Assembly: GCA_006384855.1 (NCBI GenBank)
Contig: VCJN01001436.1
Coordinates: forward strand, 62,001-126,000
Length of the DNA stretch: 64,000 nt
Reading direction: 5' to 3'
Source of the DNA: Tetraselmis striata
Lineage: Eukaryota; Chlorophyta; Chlorodendrophyceae; Chlorodendrales; Chlorodendraceae
Below, piece by piece: positions 25,201 through 37,656 of the stretch. The notes under the pieces are model-generated. The model ran no database searches. It saw nothing but the letters and a program-made list of their open reading frames with translations, and was not told the DNA's origin. Position numbers and translations under genes: made by a program. Each line of letters starts with the position of its first letter. The stretch's first letter is position 1.

Positions 25201-25466
25201 TCGACACTTGATGTGGCAAACGGCGTGAATGTGTGGTGGCTCAGTGTATGCCGGCGCAGGGGCGCTGACGGTGACACTGCCTGGTGCAGGCGTCTGCCAT
25301 GATGCGGGAGTTTGACAACAGCACCGACGGGCTCATCTCGTGGCAAGAGTTTGACAATATGCTCTCCGACATGTCCAACCAAAATGCTCTCGAGTATTTT
25401 GACAAGCGCTACACTGCAAAGGCGCTGGATGACGGTGAGCAGCTCGAAGTGGTCTTCCAGGATTAG
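22260..25466 (+). CDS. Calcium-dependent protein kinase (CDPK) with four EF-hands
   Basis: Ser/Thr kinase switched on directly by calcium, of about 603 aa. Exons: 22260-22484, 22571-22656, 22806-22908, 23026-23134, 23369-23524, 23734-23831, 24002-24191, 24303-24458, 24586-24822, 24913-25188, 25290-25466. Kinase motifs: IGAGSFGTV loop near 112, YACKS with Lys134, FRDVKPGNF catalytic loop, TDFGL, and GTPVYLAPE. Arginine precedes the catalytic Asp. EF-hands: [39 protein letters not shown] and [13 protein letters not shown]; the last lacks some acidic ligands. Exon 1 is Arg/Ala/Ser-rich and lacks an MGxC acylation site, suggesting a transit peptide. Exon 4 is one base out of phase: after RSEV a single extra base near 23085 separates it from [14 protein letters not shown]. 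Intron 7 seems to start with GC (GAG/GCACGC). Confidence 0.9.
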
Positions 25467-27804
25467 GAGCCGCGAGTGGGGGGCGGTGCCTCTGAAGGCC
25501 AATGGGCTCAAGTTGCTAGCATGGCGCATGGCCCTACCATGGGAAGCATCTATTATTCCCCTGCGCACCCACCGGATTAGACAACATTTACAGGTACTGT
25601 AACTGTTTGCAGCGCGTATTTGGCGGAGCGACGAGCTCCTGTATGTACAGTCTCCCACAAAATTCCCTATATTTACGTTGTCTGTATCTCCACGTCAGCA
25701 CCTGTGGCGGTCGGCGCGTGCGTTTGTTTGGCCGACGCGCTATTCCATGAGAAATGCTTTTGAATTTCAGTTCCTGGTTTGCAGTGGCCGTGAGAGGGAG
25801 TGGAGCGGGGTTTCATTTCTCACTAGGAGTATACCCGACCACTGCCGCCTTCTCGAGTACCGGGAGCGATTGGGGGGAGGGAGGGCCGATGCAACCTTGT
25901 GCATCCTAAGGCCCTTGCTTTCTGCGAGTCGCGCTACCGAGAGGAAACGGGGAGCGCCCCCACCGCACCGATGGCGGATTTTATTGGGGTATGGGTGGAT
26001 ACACACGCCGCCGTTTTGCAATCAAGATTTGGAGTGCGTATTGATGACCAGCCCTATCACATACCCTAAATCATACTAACCTAGAGGCCGAATACATTGA
26101 CCAGCCCACAGGGTCAGGAGCTGCACGCCACCGCGCCACACCGGCTGAAACCTGGCCGATGACGCGGCGAATATGAAGGAAGCCATGATGGGGTTGGGTA
26201 GTTTCGTTGCGCAATATAGCTGCACTTTTACCCATTATTCTATGGCAGATGTTTGCCCGCGTGCATGCCATAGACAGGGAAATCGGTTCAAGTGTCCTGT
26301 GGTCCACATATAATATATATATATGTATATATATCACTTTCGACAATGTTGTTTAAGTAGATGACATCCGTATGCATAAAACAATGCGCACCCGCATGTA
26401 AGCGACCTGACGCATTCGCCATTATTTTTGTACATGGTAGCCACACGCGCGCCAATATAGTGGCTCGCGTAGCATGAGCGTCAGTGCCATGTCATCGCGG
26501 TGCCTCAGGCCCTTCACGGCCCCTGGTCTGCGGAGCTATATGTGGCAGAGTCTCCTTCTGAGTTCCGTCAGGATGTGAGTGTGCTCACAGCTCTTCTGCG
26601 ACGTGTCTCTGCTACAGTTCACGGTACTCTGGGCAAACTTCTGGCTGATGATGGGTTCCAGTCTTGCTTGGCCTCCATGTGCTCTGGGGAGGGCATTGTC
26701 CTCTGGCTGGACGAGCTGGACTCTGATTGGTGGCGCTGGGTTTTCTCATGGGTTCCTTTGGGCTATTCCCGGCTCTCTGTTGGTTGGCTGGTTTTGGACT
26801 ATGGTATTCATTTGGGTGATCCTTATGTTGTGTGTAGGTTTCGTCGTCTTGGTCTGTGTAATTGCTTCCAGAAGCAACAAAAGGTGTTATCACATATGTA
26901 GCGACAGCTGTTTTTAAATCATCACTATTGGAAGGGCATATTGTACGTAGTGATATTTTATAAAGTAATATTCCGGGCGGGTTCCCGGTGAATGCTCGTA
27001 GCGATGGATGACTGTAATAACCCGCCGTAGTCGTAAGAGTAAGGATCATGGATTAATAATTTCATGAGAATTACCCTCTGCACGGTCAGTCATGGCATAT
27101 CAATGCCTAAAGCAAGTGGTAGTGGGAGCCACGACGCACGGGGCCCATGTGGCCCCATTTTTCTCAAGTACTGCGCCGGAGCTAAATTTATGTGCGGAGA
27201 TCATGTTTGGGTTACAACCCTATATCTCATTACATTTGCACATGACACTGTGTTTTGACAAAGGGGCGGAATTTTTTCACACACCTTTTTTATTTACGAC
27301 CTAAACTCATCACAATGAGTTGGCCGACCCCAGACAATTTTACGACCTGGAGACAAGTTGCCGACAGGTATCACAGCACTGCTTAAAAGTTAGGGCAGCT
27401 TGCTATCAACATTTCGGCTACATTATTCCTTTACCCTTACTGAGTACAGCAATTCAGCACACACAAACGTTTCATGTGTCGCAAGACCTCAAGTGCGACA
27501 ATTATGCGAGTACGATATACTACGAGTGAGTACCTCTACTATGTGCACGAGTACTAGCACGATGTGTACCTGAGACTGCGAGTATATGTACGAGAAATGC
27601 TGCCATGTGGTAAGCGTTGTGATAATAAACCAATATCTTTGTAATATCAAAACACTGAAGCCTCTCGTCTCTAAGCAGTTGAGAAAAACTGTGGCACAAG
27701 CAGCATCTTGCTAACTCAGACATGCAGCAGAATACTGATGCCGAGGCTCTAACTCCCTCGCACTACGCTGCAAATACCAATCGACCCAGAACTATTAACA
27801 GGGG
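25467..27804. other. Intergenic with one unrecognised 133-aa open frame
   Basis: A plus-strand frame at 26500-26901 reads QDVSVLTALLRRVSATVHG, then LDSDWWRWVFSWVPLGYSRL and LDYGIHLGDPYVVCRFRRLG. It looks like real protein composition but matches no family I know, and it has no flanking splice context. GC content falls to the right. A short frame at 27314 (MSWPTPDNFTTWRQVADRYH) may be the start of a copia-type gag. Confidence 0.35.
25598..25602 (+). terminator. TGTAA polyadenylation signal of the CDPK
   Basis: TGTAA stands about 130 bases after the CDPK stop codon. It is assigned by analogy with chlorophyte genes. Confidence 0.35.
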
Positions 27805-27990
27805 ATGACTGGCCCTACTGGCAGAGAACAATACCGCAAAGCCCAGATACCAAAGTCTGATTGGGTGTCACCTGATGGCACACAAGTCGGTTCTTACTGC
27901 AAGGGCTTGGGGCACACACATCACGAATGTTTTGGCCTCCAAAAAGACAGGGATAATGACACAGAGGACCACAAAAACATACACACATAA
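27805..27990 (+). pseudogene. Ty1/copia-type gag fragment with a damaged zinc knuckle
   Basis: The frame contains GSYCKGLGHTHHECFGLQKD. The arrangement is that of the CX2CX4HX4C knuckle of copia gag, but the first Cys is Gly, so zinc binding should be lost. The frame stops soon after. Probably belongs with the copia reverse transcriptase remnants at 33.2 kb, or with another copy. Confidence 0.5.
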
Positions 27991-28199
27991 CCTGACCGGC
28001 CACCCGGCCAACTACCAAACACAACAAAAACCAAAAGACCCAATACAACAAAACAACTGCTACTGCTCGAAAGGGCGGTGGTACGCTCAATGGTGTCAGT
28101 GACACAACCATCCTTAGAGCTGCTCTTCAAAATGCGCAGACTGTGCTGAGCAAACAAATGGCACAGAAAGGTGCCCAATCAACCGCAGAGACCAACAAC

Positions 28200-31100
28200 T
28201 AATAACTACTAAATAATTTCAGAGCAAGCACACCCTGTCCACAAAACAAACAATATCCACCTCAAGGATGCTCCACACTGTTTGAAAACACTAACTCATG
28301 CTGCCCAGGTGCAAGCTGGAGCCCCCCCCCCTCTCCCCTTTCCCTCCGTCACTTGATGTTACTACTGCTTGTATCCATCACAACACTTGATAAAAACAAG
28401 CAAACATAAATACAAGAAAACAAGAAAACACAATCAAAACAACAAAAACATAAACCAACAAAACAAACAAACCAAAACTATACTATACGAAAAGTGAAAA
28501 CATATGAAACAAAACTTTGATGATAACAACAATGAGAGACTGCGGTTGATCACATTAAGCCCTAACCCAACCAACAACATTCGCGCAGTGCACCCTTGTG
28601 TGGTGTTGCATGCTGCAATCGTGTGATGTTGCATGCCGCAATCGAGCATATGTTCTTGCGATGTGTCGCCACATGAATTTCGTTGTGGTATACTATTGCC
28701 GTATTGGGTTCCGATGTGGTGGCAGCTTTAGGAATCCATGGTGTGGATTGTGCTCAACCAGTCGTATGCCCTGGGGGAAGCCCGAGATGTGGGTCCTGAG
28801 TGGGCATGACTGCCACTTGTCTCAATAATTGGTTGCAACCCGGAGGCAAGATCCATTCGATTCTGACAAGCACCTGTCATGCTGAACCACGTGACAACGT
28901 CACGCCGCGGAGTGCCATGTCTTCGGAGGGGTACTGGTTCACACGGTAGTATGGCTTTGAGAGTGCCTCTTAACAATGCACAATAATCACCGCCCTTTAC
29001 CAACATGTCCGCTCTGCTTTGCATCGGGCCAACAACAGGCTGTGGTCTTTGGGTCTTCCATGGTCACGCCATTAACGGCGTAACACACACTGTCATCCAC
29101 ACACGCATTTACCTCAAAAACACATTCAAAAACCTCAAACACCCTTTTTGTGTCATTATTACATACTATCACATTCTACCTGTGACACACAAAAGTTCAC
29201 TTCGGAGTTTCAACTCTGAAAATCTGCCATGCTGGTTTTTCAGCGTGTGATTGTCACCTGACAATGATTGACATATGTTGCTGTTGCTGTTGCATTTGCT
29301 GACAGTCACAGTGCGCTGGCATACTCTTTTCCACATATATCACCGCCAGTTGAAAAGCTTTCTGGCGGGGAGGAATGTGAGGAGATCATGCTAGGGTTAC
29401 AACCATAGATCTCCACCTCACTAACTACCCTCCTACGTAATCTCATTTACACTGATGACTAGATCACCATACATACAGGCTTGCTAGAGCTGGCGTGGCA
29501 TCCCGCAGAATGATGAGTATGTCCCGCAGCGCAGACCACCCTGTAAGGACTAAATAATTCTCACTTTCAACACCACTAGAGCGACTAACTCTTGGAGCCG
29601 ATCATCTCGCCCCACTCGGTGCAAGGCTGTTACCGTAACGCCGCGTACCTGTACGCCGGGCGCCCGGACAGGCGGAGCGGACGTCCGCGTTGAGCACTAG
29701 TCGCTAGTGCCTTGATGTTTTTCGCGGTACCGGAACACGTACTAGTCGCTACATAGCGGGGTACTGGGGTGCGCGGAGACTTGGGTAGTCGTTTATTACA
29801 TGAGCTAGCAGCAGAAGGCGATATCGGAAATCACCAAAGAAAAGGGCAGTCAGAAAGGTCCTCTGCAGCGACTGCGGGGTGGAAGCAGCAACATGAGAAG
29901 ACGTGGAGTGGGCACGAGCACACGCATCAGACTTGGGTAGTCGTTACAATTAGAGAGTAGTAATCATCAGCCGCGACTGGCTAACCGGCCCCGCTTATCG
30001 CGTTTCTACAGCTGGGGCTCCATCCGATCGCCGGGTTGCCTTTCTGAGTTCGCCCGACCAGCGAATCGAGCAAACACCACCGCCACCGGATCCATTGGGC
30101 GTGGCGCGTAGCCGTGCGTCTTGGCTATCTACAGTGTGAGGGTGACGCGAGTTGGTGGCCCCTGCGCGGCGGTGTGGCGGCATGGGAAGCTGATTCGCGA
30201 TGTCGGTAGAACGGCATGGGGGCAGCGGTGCGAATCGGCAGGCTGCGGATTTCAATAATAAAATGAAAAACTCGGCCCCCAGACACGCTTCCGGACGGGC
30301 TGTGGTCAGTCAGACAGGGGCACGGACCCTACCTGGCAGTTCCAGGTGCTTTCGATAGACGTAGGGACCTTGGGAACGCGCGCTACGGTGGCCGGAGGGG
30401 GCTGGCCTGGGCGGAGGGCGGCGATGCTAGAGGCATATCCGGTCTGACGCGCAGGTGACCGCGGCTGGCGACGAGACCAATCTCGCCATCGTCCCACTGT
30501 ACCCGGTACTTGCCGTGCTCCACCGACGCAGGAACCATCCCTTGGACGCTATCCATCTGTCTGCATCGCTGGCCGTGCATCAGCTCCATCCAGGGGCCGC
30601 GACGGGCCGAAACCCGTGAGCTGACGGTTGTGCGCCCAGCTGGGCCAGGATGGGGGTCGACGGGGCGCGGCGGCGACCTGGGGGCTGTAGAGGCGGACGT
30701 CTTGGCGTTTATGAGTAATAGTTCAAGGTATAAGCCTGGAAGTGGTTTTCCTGACCGGTCAGACCGGGGTCGGTCGCCCGCTGGGGGCCCCAGATTTCTG
30801 CCGTACGCGGACCGCACACGTGGTACGTGTTCCGCGAAAAACATCAAGGCACTAGCCGACGTGGCGCGCATCGCGTAAAGTATGAATTCCGGCTCCGCAG
30901 TACTTAATAGTCTTGACGGATCTGGGTGTTATGCGCCCCTCCCGGTGGTGCACAAGGATTATGTCGTGTACGGGCGGCGCGCCGCGGCTCATGAAATATT
31001 TACTTTAATATTAATATGTACCTGTACACCTATCAGCACAACAATAATCGTTCATCCAGTAGTACCAGTACTTAAATATTAACTGCGCCCGCCGTTGCTG

Positions 31101-32193
31101 CCATATGTAATCAGCCGTCGTACATCAGTTGTACAGGTACGGATATAGTAGGCGGAATCACATAGTGTATAGGCGGTGCTGTGCCGAGGTACAGGTACCT
31201 GTGGTGTGGCTGGCTGCTGCCGCAGTGGCTACTCCCCAGCGAGAATCGGCAAGGGATCGCCGGCGCGACGGGCGGGCAGAGGTTACAAAAAGAGCGGTTG
31301 TTGCCAGCAATCAGGACAGTCAGCCCCCTTCACCCACACAATACCACCATCCAATAGCCGAGCACAGAATCAGAAGCTTCCTGAGTCACGACCCCCATTC
31401 ACCGCGACCACTTATTCCATCTCAACGACGACCGCCCGATATCAGCAATCCGAGACATCTCGAAAGATAAGCGAAGGTGCGCCGCGTGCGATTTGCTTTC
31501 TCGAACGTTCGCATATGGAGAGCTGTTTGCGCCTGGGCGAGGGGTATAACTTTTGTTCTTATCATAACACTCACTGCATCGATACCACTGCTCGTCCCCT
31601 CTCCCGAGTGCCCGCCCTTTCACTCTGCGCAGCCATGTTTGCAAGCACATCATCATCATCGTCATCACCGCCAAGTATTATACTAAATATAATTCTCACA
31701 TTCGAATATTTGCACATGCAGAAGCTTATATACAATCTATATAATAGATAGACATGCACGATTGCTAATATGCTCATCACATGCCGCCTACGGAAGCGCT
31801 TCACTGCTCACGGCGGCACATACCGTACGTAGTACGGTACGCTCTGTCGTCGCGTACTGCTGTCGTAGCTTGCTTCTGATTGGGATCCCGTGAGGCTTCT
31901 TATTCAAGATTCTCAAACACGGATTCGTCGCATTCATTCGTTCGGCGTACCAGTGCAACGAATACACTTAACATCATGTGAATATGCCGCATGGCAGTGG
32001 GGGCAGCGCTCTTTCCCTACTACGATCTTACTACATATGTCCGGCTCGTCATCGAATATATCTTCCGACGAGTCCGCCCTCTGTCACGCACACACTAAAG
32101 TATGTGTGTGTGTGTGTGTGTGTGTGTAGTATATAGTATAGGCGCAGAATGATTTGTTTTTGTGTCATGCAACCATCTGCAGGTATACCAAAA
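28200..32193. other. Low-GC intergenic stretch, no gene recognised
   Basis: A/C-rich DNA at 28380-28500 and a doubled GATGTTGCATGC phrase near 28600-28640. TAGTCGCT words cluster at 29690-29790 and GTAC-rich sequence at 31120-31200. A 162-aa minus-strand frame (30871-30383) ends with EHGKYRVQWDDGEIGLVASR, a beta-rich segment resembling chromatin or integrase-tail folds, but too weak to assign. A short TG run lies at about 32104-32127. Confidence 0.35.
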
Positions 32194-32379
32194 ATGCCGG
32201 GCCTCAAGAAGCAGTGCAAGTGTGGGAAGTGGAACAACGCCAACGCTGGGTCATGCGCGAAGTGCGGCAAGAGCTTCCCCCAGCGGCATGCAAATGAAGA
32301 CTGCGTTTTTGGGGCTTCCACAGCGTGTGCAGCAAAGCCAGTATCCCTTCAGAGTGGAAGTGCAGCGGCGCAACCGTAG
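32194..32379 (+). CDS. Small putative zinc-ribbon peptide
   Basis: A possible 61-aa protein, MPGLKKQCKCGKWNNANAGS followed by CAKCGKSFP, with a CxC...CxxC cysteine arrangement typical of short zinc ribbons. An acceptor-like TCTGCAG stands just before the frame, so it could instead be one exon of a longer gene. No partner exons were found, and no function is proposed. The tail is Ser/Ala-rich. It sits alone among repeats, so this may be a chance frame or a fragment. Confidence 0.3.
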   Translation: MPGLKKQCKCGKWNNANAGSCAKCGKSFPQRHANEDCVFGASTACAAKPVSLQSGSAAAQP

Positions 32380-33163
32380 AAAATATTACCGATTCTCGCT
32401 CTTTTAATGATGACCTCTAACAAATACATGATGTATATGTAGAGACTCCTAAATTCATGATTCAGTAGGAGGTGCGACTATGTTACAAGCAACAAGCAGT
32501 GCATGGCCGGACGCCGCCGCGAAACCGTCCTCTATATAATTATAGGCCTTGCACCTATATGTTGTTGCAACTGCTGGGAATAGGGCACAATAATCACTTC
32601 TAGTTCAACATGTTTCCTTGTTACTGTGTCTCGCTCTGACGAGTGGGCCAACGAATGCGCAGAGAATTTACATGTCGTAACAATACATGGCAACACTTTT
32701 CTCTCACCGAACGGATAAATTAACATGTTTCCTCAGGCTATACTTTAGTCGCGACCGTAGTGCAGCTGGGTAGGGCATAATGAGTAGGTCAGAAAGAATT
32801 CACACATCCCGCTTCCGAATTTAGCAAGTATGCACCCTCCCTTTCAAAACACACGCACGCATGGCCGCACAGAAGGGTGCTGCATAGACGGGGCCTGGCA
32901 AGTAACGAGGAACAATAAGTGCACTTAATCATGGTGAACCAAAATATCTACGCAGTTGAAGTGACTAGATGGAACCCATTTTCAGACTACAGCCTGCCCA
33001 AGACTAGTGCACAACCATTCAACTTTTGCTTATACATGTATACGTATATACCACTCGTACCAAAGAGTTACATATGGTTATGGAGGTGGAGATCAACAAA
33101 TTGACCCGGAAAGCCCCCTGGAAGGTTGTCGCCATAGTTGGCATTCCTGATTGACTGCGCCCC

Positions 33164-34110
33164 TTGCTCACCCACTGGGTGCTCGACAAAAAGTACGCCA
33201 AAGATGGCGAGCTCAAAAAGTACAAGGCCCACAGGGTGGTACAAGGCAACCATCAGGAACTTGGAGAGAGTTTTGACCCCGTCCATATTGTCGCCCCAGC
33301 AGTCAACTTCACCACCCTCCGCTCCGCTCCATGGGGGTTCAACACAAGTGGAAATATTACCAGTTTGACGTCTTCACTGCGATGTTCCTCAATGCCACGC
33401 TCACCGAGGGTGTCCACATCCAGTTTCCTCATGGATACTCTTGCTTGGGATATGCTGGCAAGCTCATCAAGGCGCTCTACGGACATTGCCAAGCCCCTTG
33501 TGAATGATATAAATATGACTGTTTTCAGAATTTCTGGTCAAGTTTGGCTTTGAGTGCACAATTGACGTTGACTCTGGCACCTACATGCTCCTGTATGATT
33601 ACGCATCACAAGTCATCCCATCCTTCGCGTCTATGTCCACGACCTGATCTTGGGCACTGGCGACTTGGACATCCTGTTCCGTTTCCGCACGGTGCCCTAA
33701 CCGCTGCCTTCAAGGCTACCGAGGAGGGCGAGTGCACCTGGATTCTTGGTATGGTTGTGGACTACAAACCTGATGGCGCGCTTCGCCTTCATCAGTTCCG
33801 CTACATCATGAACCTTTTTGACGTCTTCCAGATGACCTACCGTAAGCCCGCCAATCTTCCATGCCCAATCTTCCCTTACGAATGCCATTTTCTATGACCA
33901 TGACAGTCAGGCGCTGGACATTACCAAGTTCCCCTCCTCCAAGCCGCACGGTAGTTGACAGCCTCATGTGGCTCACATTCTGCATCCGCGCCGACATATT
34001 GTTTGTCGTCAGCCGCCTCTGTTCTTACATGGCCGCACCCAACGAGCGCCACTGGCACATTCCCAAGATTGTCCGTCGCTACCTCAAGCTAGCACTACAC
34101 ATTTACGCAT
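33164..34110 (+). pseudogene. Ty1/copia reverse transcriptase/RNase H remnant
   Basis: Successive pieces in changing frames follow the copia order: WVLDKKYAKDGELKKYKAHR with VVQGNHQELGESFDP (33170-33290), QFDVFTAMFLNATLTEGVHI with GKLIKALYGHCQAP (33360-33500), LRVYVHDLILGTGDLDILF (33625-33680), CTWILGMVVDYKPDGALRLH with YIMNLFDVF (33730-33830), and ADILFVVSRLCSYMAAPNER with HWHIPKIVRRYLK (33990-34090). The catalytic YVDD box appears as YVHD. Several frameshifts and stops are present, so it is inactive. It ends near an AATTAC-repeat patch at 34115-34160. Confidence 0.85.
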
Positions 34111-34585
34111 CCAATTACAATTTCAATTACAATGACAATTACAATTACAATTTTGTGCGCGTGGCATCTGCTTTTATTCCAGGTCTACGGACCCCCTCTC
34201 GTCCTTCGTTGATGTTGATTGAGCTACCTCCATGCCCAAGCGCCACTATACCATTGGATATGTCTAGCACGGCTTCGGCATGGTAATTGACTGGCGCGCT
34301 GGTCTTCAAATTAAGATGCAGTACGACCGACTATCTCTCCCTCCGAGTAGACAACCCGTCAGTCATTCCGACAGTATTCTGAGGCTTTAGTGTATAGGAC
34401 AGACCGCCTGATACATCTAAAGTTAGAGCGTGAAAGTCGAAATTTGGGCTCAGAGGATGTCTTTTGGCTTCCCTAAATTAGCGGTCTTCCCACAATCTCC
34501 GCTCGAGCCGAACGGTGCCCAGCTGAGGTGATGAACCTGCGGGAGGTCATCGGTGAGACAGTCTTCACCTCTGAGGACACAAAAG

Positions 34586-35185
34586 CACAAGTGGTGGTGT
34601 GCAGTGGTGGTGTAGGGTCAAGAGGCTGCAATGTTTTTCAGTATACAAAATTGTTCCGAGGTTGCCACCACACACTTACTACTACAAATGTGATTGCTAT
34701 AGTTGGCAATGGTCGTCAGACCAGATCGACCTCTAACAGCACATTCACTGGCAAGAGTGTCACCGTGGAGAGATTGACAGAGGGCAGAACGTCAGCCTTG
34801 TCATCATATGGCAATACGTAATATATATTCTGCATCACAATCTGGTTCCGCAAGCTGCGGTGACATTGGCGGAATTACCCATAAACTGTACAAAGCGACA
34901 CCGTTTGCGACAGTCTCAGCAGCCGAGACCCAAAGACAAACAAAGGTGGTGGTGCAGTGGTGGTGCAGAGATGAGAGGCTGCCATGTTTTTCAGAATACA
35001 AAAGTTGTGAGAAGTTGCCACCACCCACTGCTACAAATATTATTGCTACATGTATCGCTCGTCGGCACCGGTCGTCAGGTCAGGCTGACCTCTAGCAGCA
35101 CGCCCATTGCCAAGGGCGTCGCTGTGGAGAGTCAGACTGGAGCCAAAACGCCAGCCTTGTCATCGTACGGCAATACATAATATAT
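34586..35185 (+). repeat. Tandem duplication, unit about 355 bp
   Basis: The segment 34586-34827 is repeated at 34937-35185 with scattered changes. Shared landmarks are GTGCAGTGGTGGTG, CATGTTTTTCAG/CAATGTTTTTCAG, GTTGCCACCAC, GGTCGTCAG and GCCAGCCTTGTCATC/GTCAGCCTTGTCATC. Both copies stay open in one frame and end in SSYGNT, but no protein family is evident. Confidence 0.8.
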
Positions 35186-35849
35186 GCCATGCACTGCCAA
35201 TAAGGAATATATTTGACAAGACGGGCATATACATCTATTATGTCTATTATATCTATAATAATATATAATAATATACAGCAGACCGAGTTACGAGTACTCA
35301 TGCGCGCACATGTACCAGTATCCGTTGCACCCGTAAAATATGTTACATCAGAGCAGGAGTTGCCCCTGCTCAGAGGCGGTACTGCTGGCACTCGGACTGC
35401 ATTATGCCAAGTATAGCGCATATGACTCGTTACACAAAAGTAAAACTGTCACACAACTACATCCCCCCCCCCTGGACAATAACATAAAGCAGTGTTCAAT
35501 CTGCAATTGGAATTCTGGCGGGATATGTAGCCGCATGCTGCAGAAGCTCATCTGACTCAGCAAATTGATGCAGCCACATCGGCGTATCCAGAAAACTCTG
35601 CAAAGCGACAGTCCGTTTCACATCAAACAGACGATGCCACACATGTGCAAATGTGCAATAGTTATTTCATGTGCAAAGTGCACCAAAAATTGTATTGGAG
35701 ATCCTCTGCGTCTTGGTATCAAGTCAACTTTGACGACAGTTATCTTCTCAATATCAAATTCCTGGTTGTCAGGATGAGCGGCTCGCGAGCGCGACAAGAT
35801 GATTAGCAAGCCATGAAACACTGTTATTGCGCGTAGTAATATATCAATA

Positions 35850-36160
35850 CATCGCAGCAAGGCCACCCACCTTGGCGACCGGCTGCGCCTCTATCGAGGG
35901 CGCCTCCGGCTCGATGGTAGTGGCGCCTTGTGGTGCAGTGCTGCTGCCGGGTTGGGCTTGTGCATTCGGAGCAGGGGGTTAGGATTGCGAGGGCGACCAT
36001 AAGATTAGCAAGCCGTATTAAACCATAAATGCCCATGGCATAATCATTATATCTCAGCAATGGCCTCGGGCCTGGCGACCGGCTGCGCCTTTGTCGAGGG
36101 CGCCTCCGACCGGCTCGACGGCGGTGCCAGCCTACCATAGGCGGCAAGCCACTGCGATCG
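35850..36160 (+). repeat. Two diverged units of the 189-bp satellite
   Basis: CATCGCAGCAAGGCCACCCA at 35850 and a decayed partner at 36051 (ATCTCAGCAATGGCC) begin two units about 200 bases apart. They share ACCGGCTGCGCC, TCGAGGGCGCCTCC and ATTAGCAAGCCGTA with the array at 43.4-44.7 kb. Confidence 0.75.
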
Positions 36161-37656
36161 GGCCTAGAGGTATTGGGGCCGGCATAGTCGTCAACTAGAA
36201 GCTGTCATGGGCACAGTCATGCGCATTGTGTTCGCTTTTGCACCCCTCCCCTTCGCAAGTATCCATTATATCGGGAAACGTATGCCGAGGCCCTCATAAA
36301 ACGGTATCCGCGCGGCTTCAGCCGCAGAGCCGCGCTCACCCGGCCCAACAACATCGTGCCAAACAGCGGGCGCCAACGAAGAGCGTGTGGCTGCCGGGGC
36401 TACCTGCCCGCCGCTTTCACCGGCATGGCTTTCGCCAGGGGTCGTAGGCTGGCACTCCGCAACATCACATATGTCGGTTGCGACAGCGGCAGCCAAACTC
36501 GCCGCCATATCTGCCCCTGACGGCCGTTGTTGCTTGCCCGCCGTTGACTGCGTGTCCATCCGGGTTTCGCCAGGGGCCCGTGCCGCCACACGATGTGAGC
36601 GTCGGCTGGACGACGAAGGCTTACCAGACGCGGCCATGGGCCGTGGGGGTCGAGCGGGCATGCTCGCTGCCTTGGCGAGGGTGGCCGCGTACGTGGAGGA
36701 GCCGTGCTACTTGTCACGTCCCGCCGCGGAATGAGCGATACCCCAGCGTGCCATGCAGGTGCCAACAAGGGTAAGCAACATGTCCCGCCACATACGTTGC
36801 AGGGCAGGGAAGGCATAAGCGCGCATGCACGTAAGAACATGCCAACAGCGTATCATGCTTACCAACTCATGCTTACCCACAGGGCGGGCCTACACCGAAG
36901 GCACGCGGCGTCCATGCATGTCACCGACCCGGACGAATATACCATTTTGTGAGGGTCACAACGTTAAAACGGTGGAAGGGTGTGTCGCGTGGGTTTGTTT
37001 CTCTGTCAGTCTCTCGCCCATGCCCCGAATTTGGGTTATGGCAAGTCTTGGTAGTGGTGGAGAGGGTGAACGGTCCGGCATCCCCACTCGCGTGCGCATT
37101 CTGGCGGTTGGCGGCGGCACAGACGGGCATGCGAGTAAAATAGCACTGTGCGGTGTATCTGAGTTGCGCTACAAAATCACATTGCCCGTGGCCCAATTAG
37201 TTGTACTATTTTAGTGGGATAACTTACGAGGTCGTGGATTGGACCAAAATGCTCGTATAATGCCATATTTTCTTCTTGTACAATAGAAATAGAAATTGAA
37301 ATTGATTTACAACGTGCTGACTTGCTGCTCTCCACTATGCTGCCCAAGCCAAGTAAGTTGCTTTTAGGACCTGCTTTATCCAACCGTTGTGGGAACCCTA
37401 GGGATTACGGATGCAGCTTCCGGCCTTCCTCCTTATCGCCCGCGCCCCTCCTCCTTCCATGCCGCTTGGTATTGTCCCCACCTGCCGTGGCGGGGGTGTC
37501 GTGTACGGTGGTCTGCGGAAAGCGTGTATGTTAACGGTGGGTGTGCGTGCGGGGTGTGTGGGAGGTACTGGGGTTGGACATGGCAGGCTTTAGGAACTGT
37601 CGGCATATGCGGAAGAGAGTATGTAGCCATCCGATTGAGTGTCGTTGGAGATTCCT
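36161..37656. other. Intergenic, no gene recognised
   Basis: A GC-rich part at 36300-36740 has open frames on both strands with low-complexity Ala/Pro/Arg composition and no recognisable domain. The phrase AAATTGAAATTGAT near 37290-37310 recurs in the 86-bp tandem repeat at 38.6 kb. Confidence 0.35.

Noticed and set aside
27187-29400. A copia LTR pair suggested by GGAGATCATG and GGGTTACAACC at 27.19 and 29.37 kb
   Set aside because: Similarity covers only about 35 bases and does not extend; no boundary or target duplication seen.
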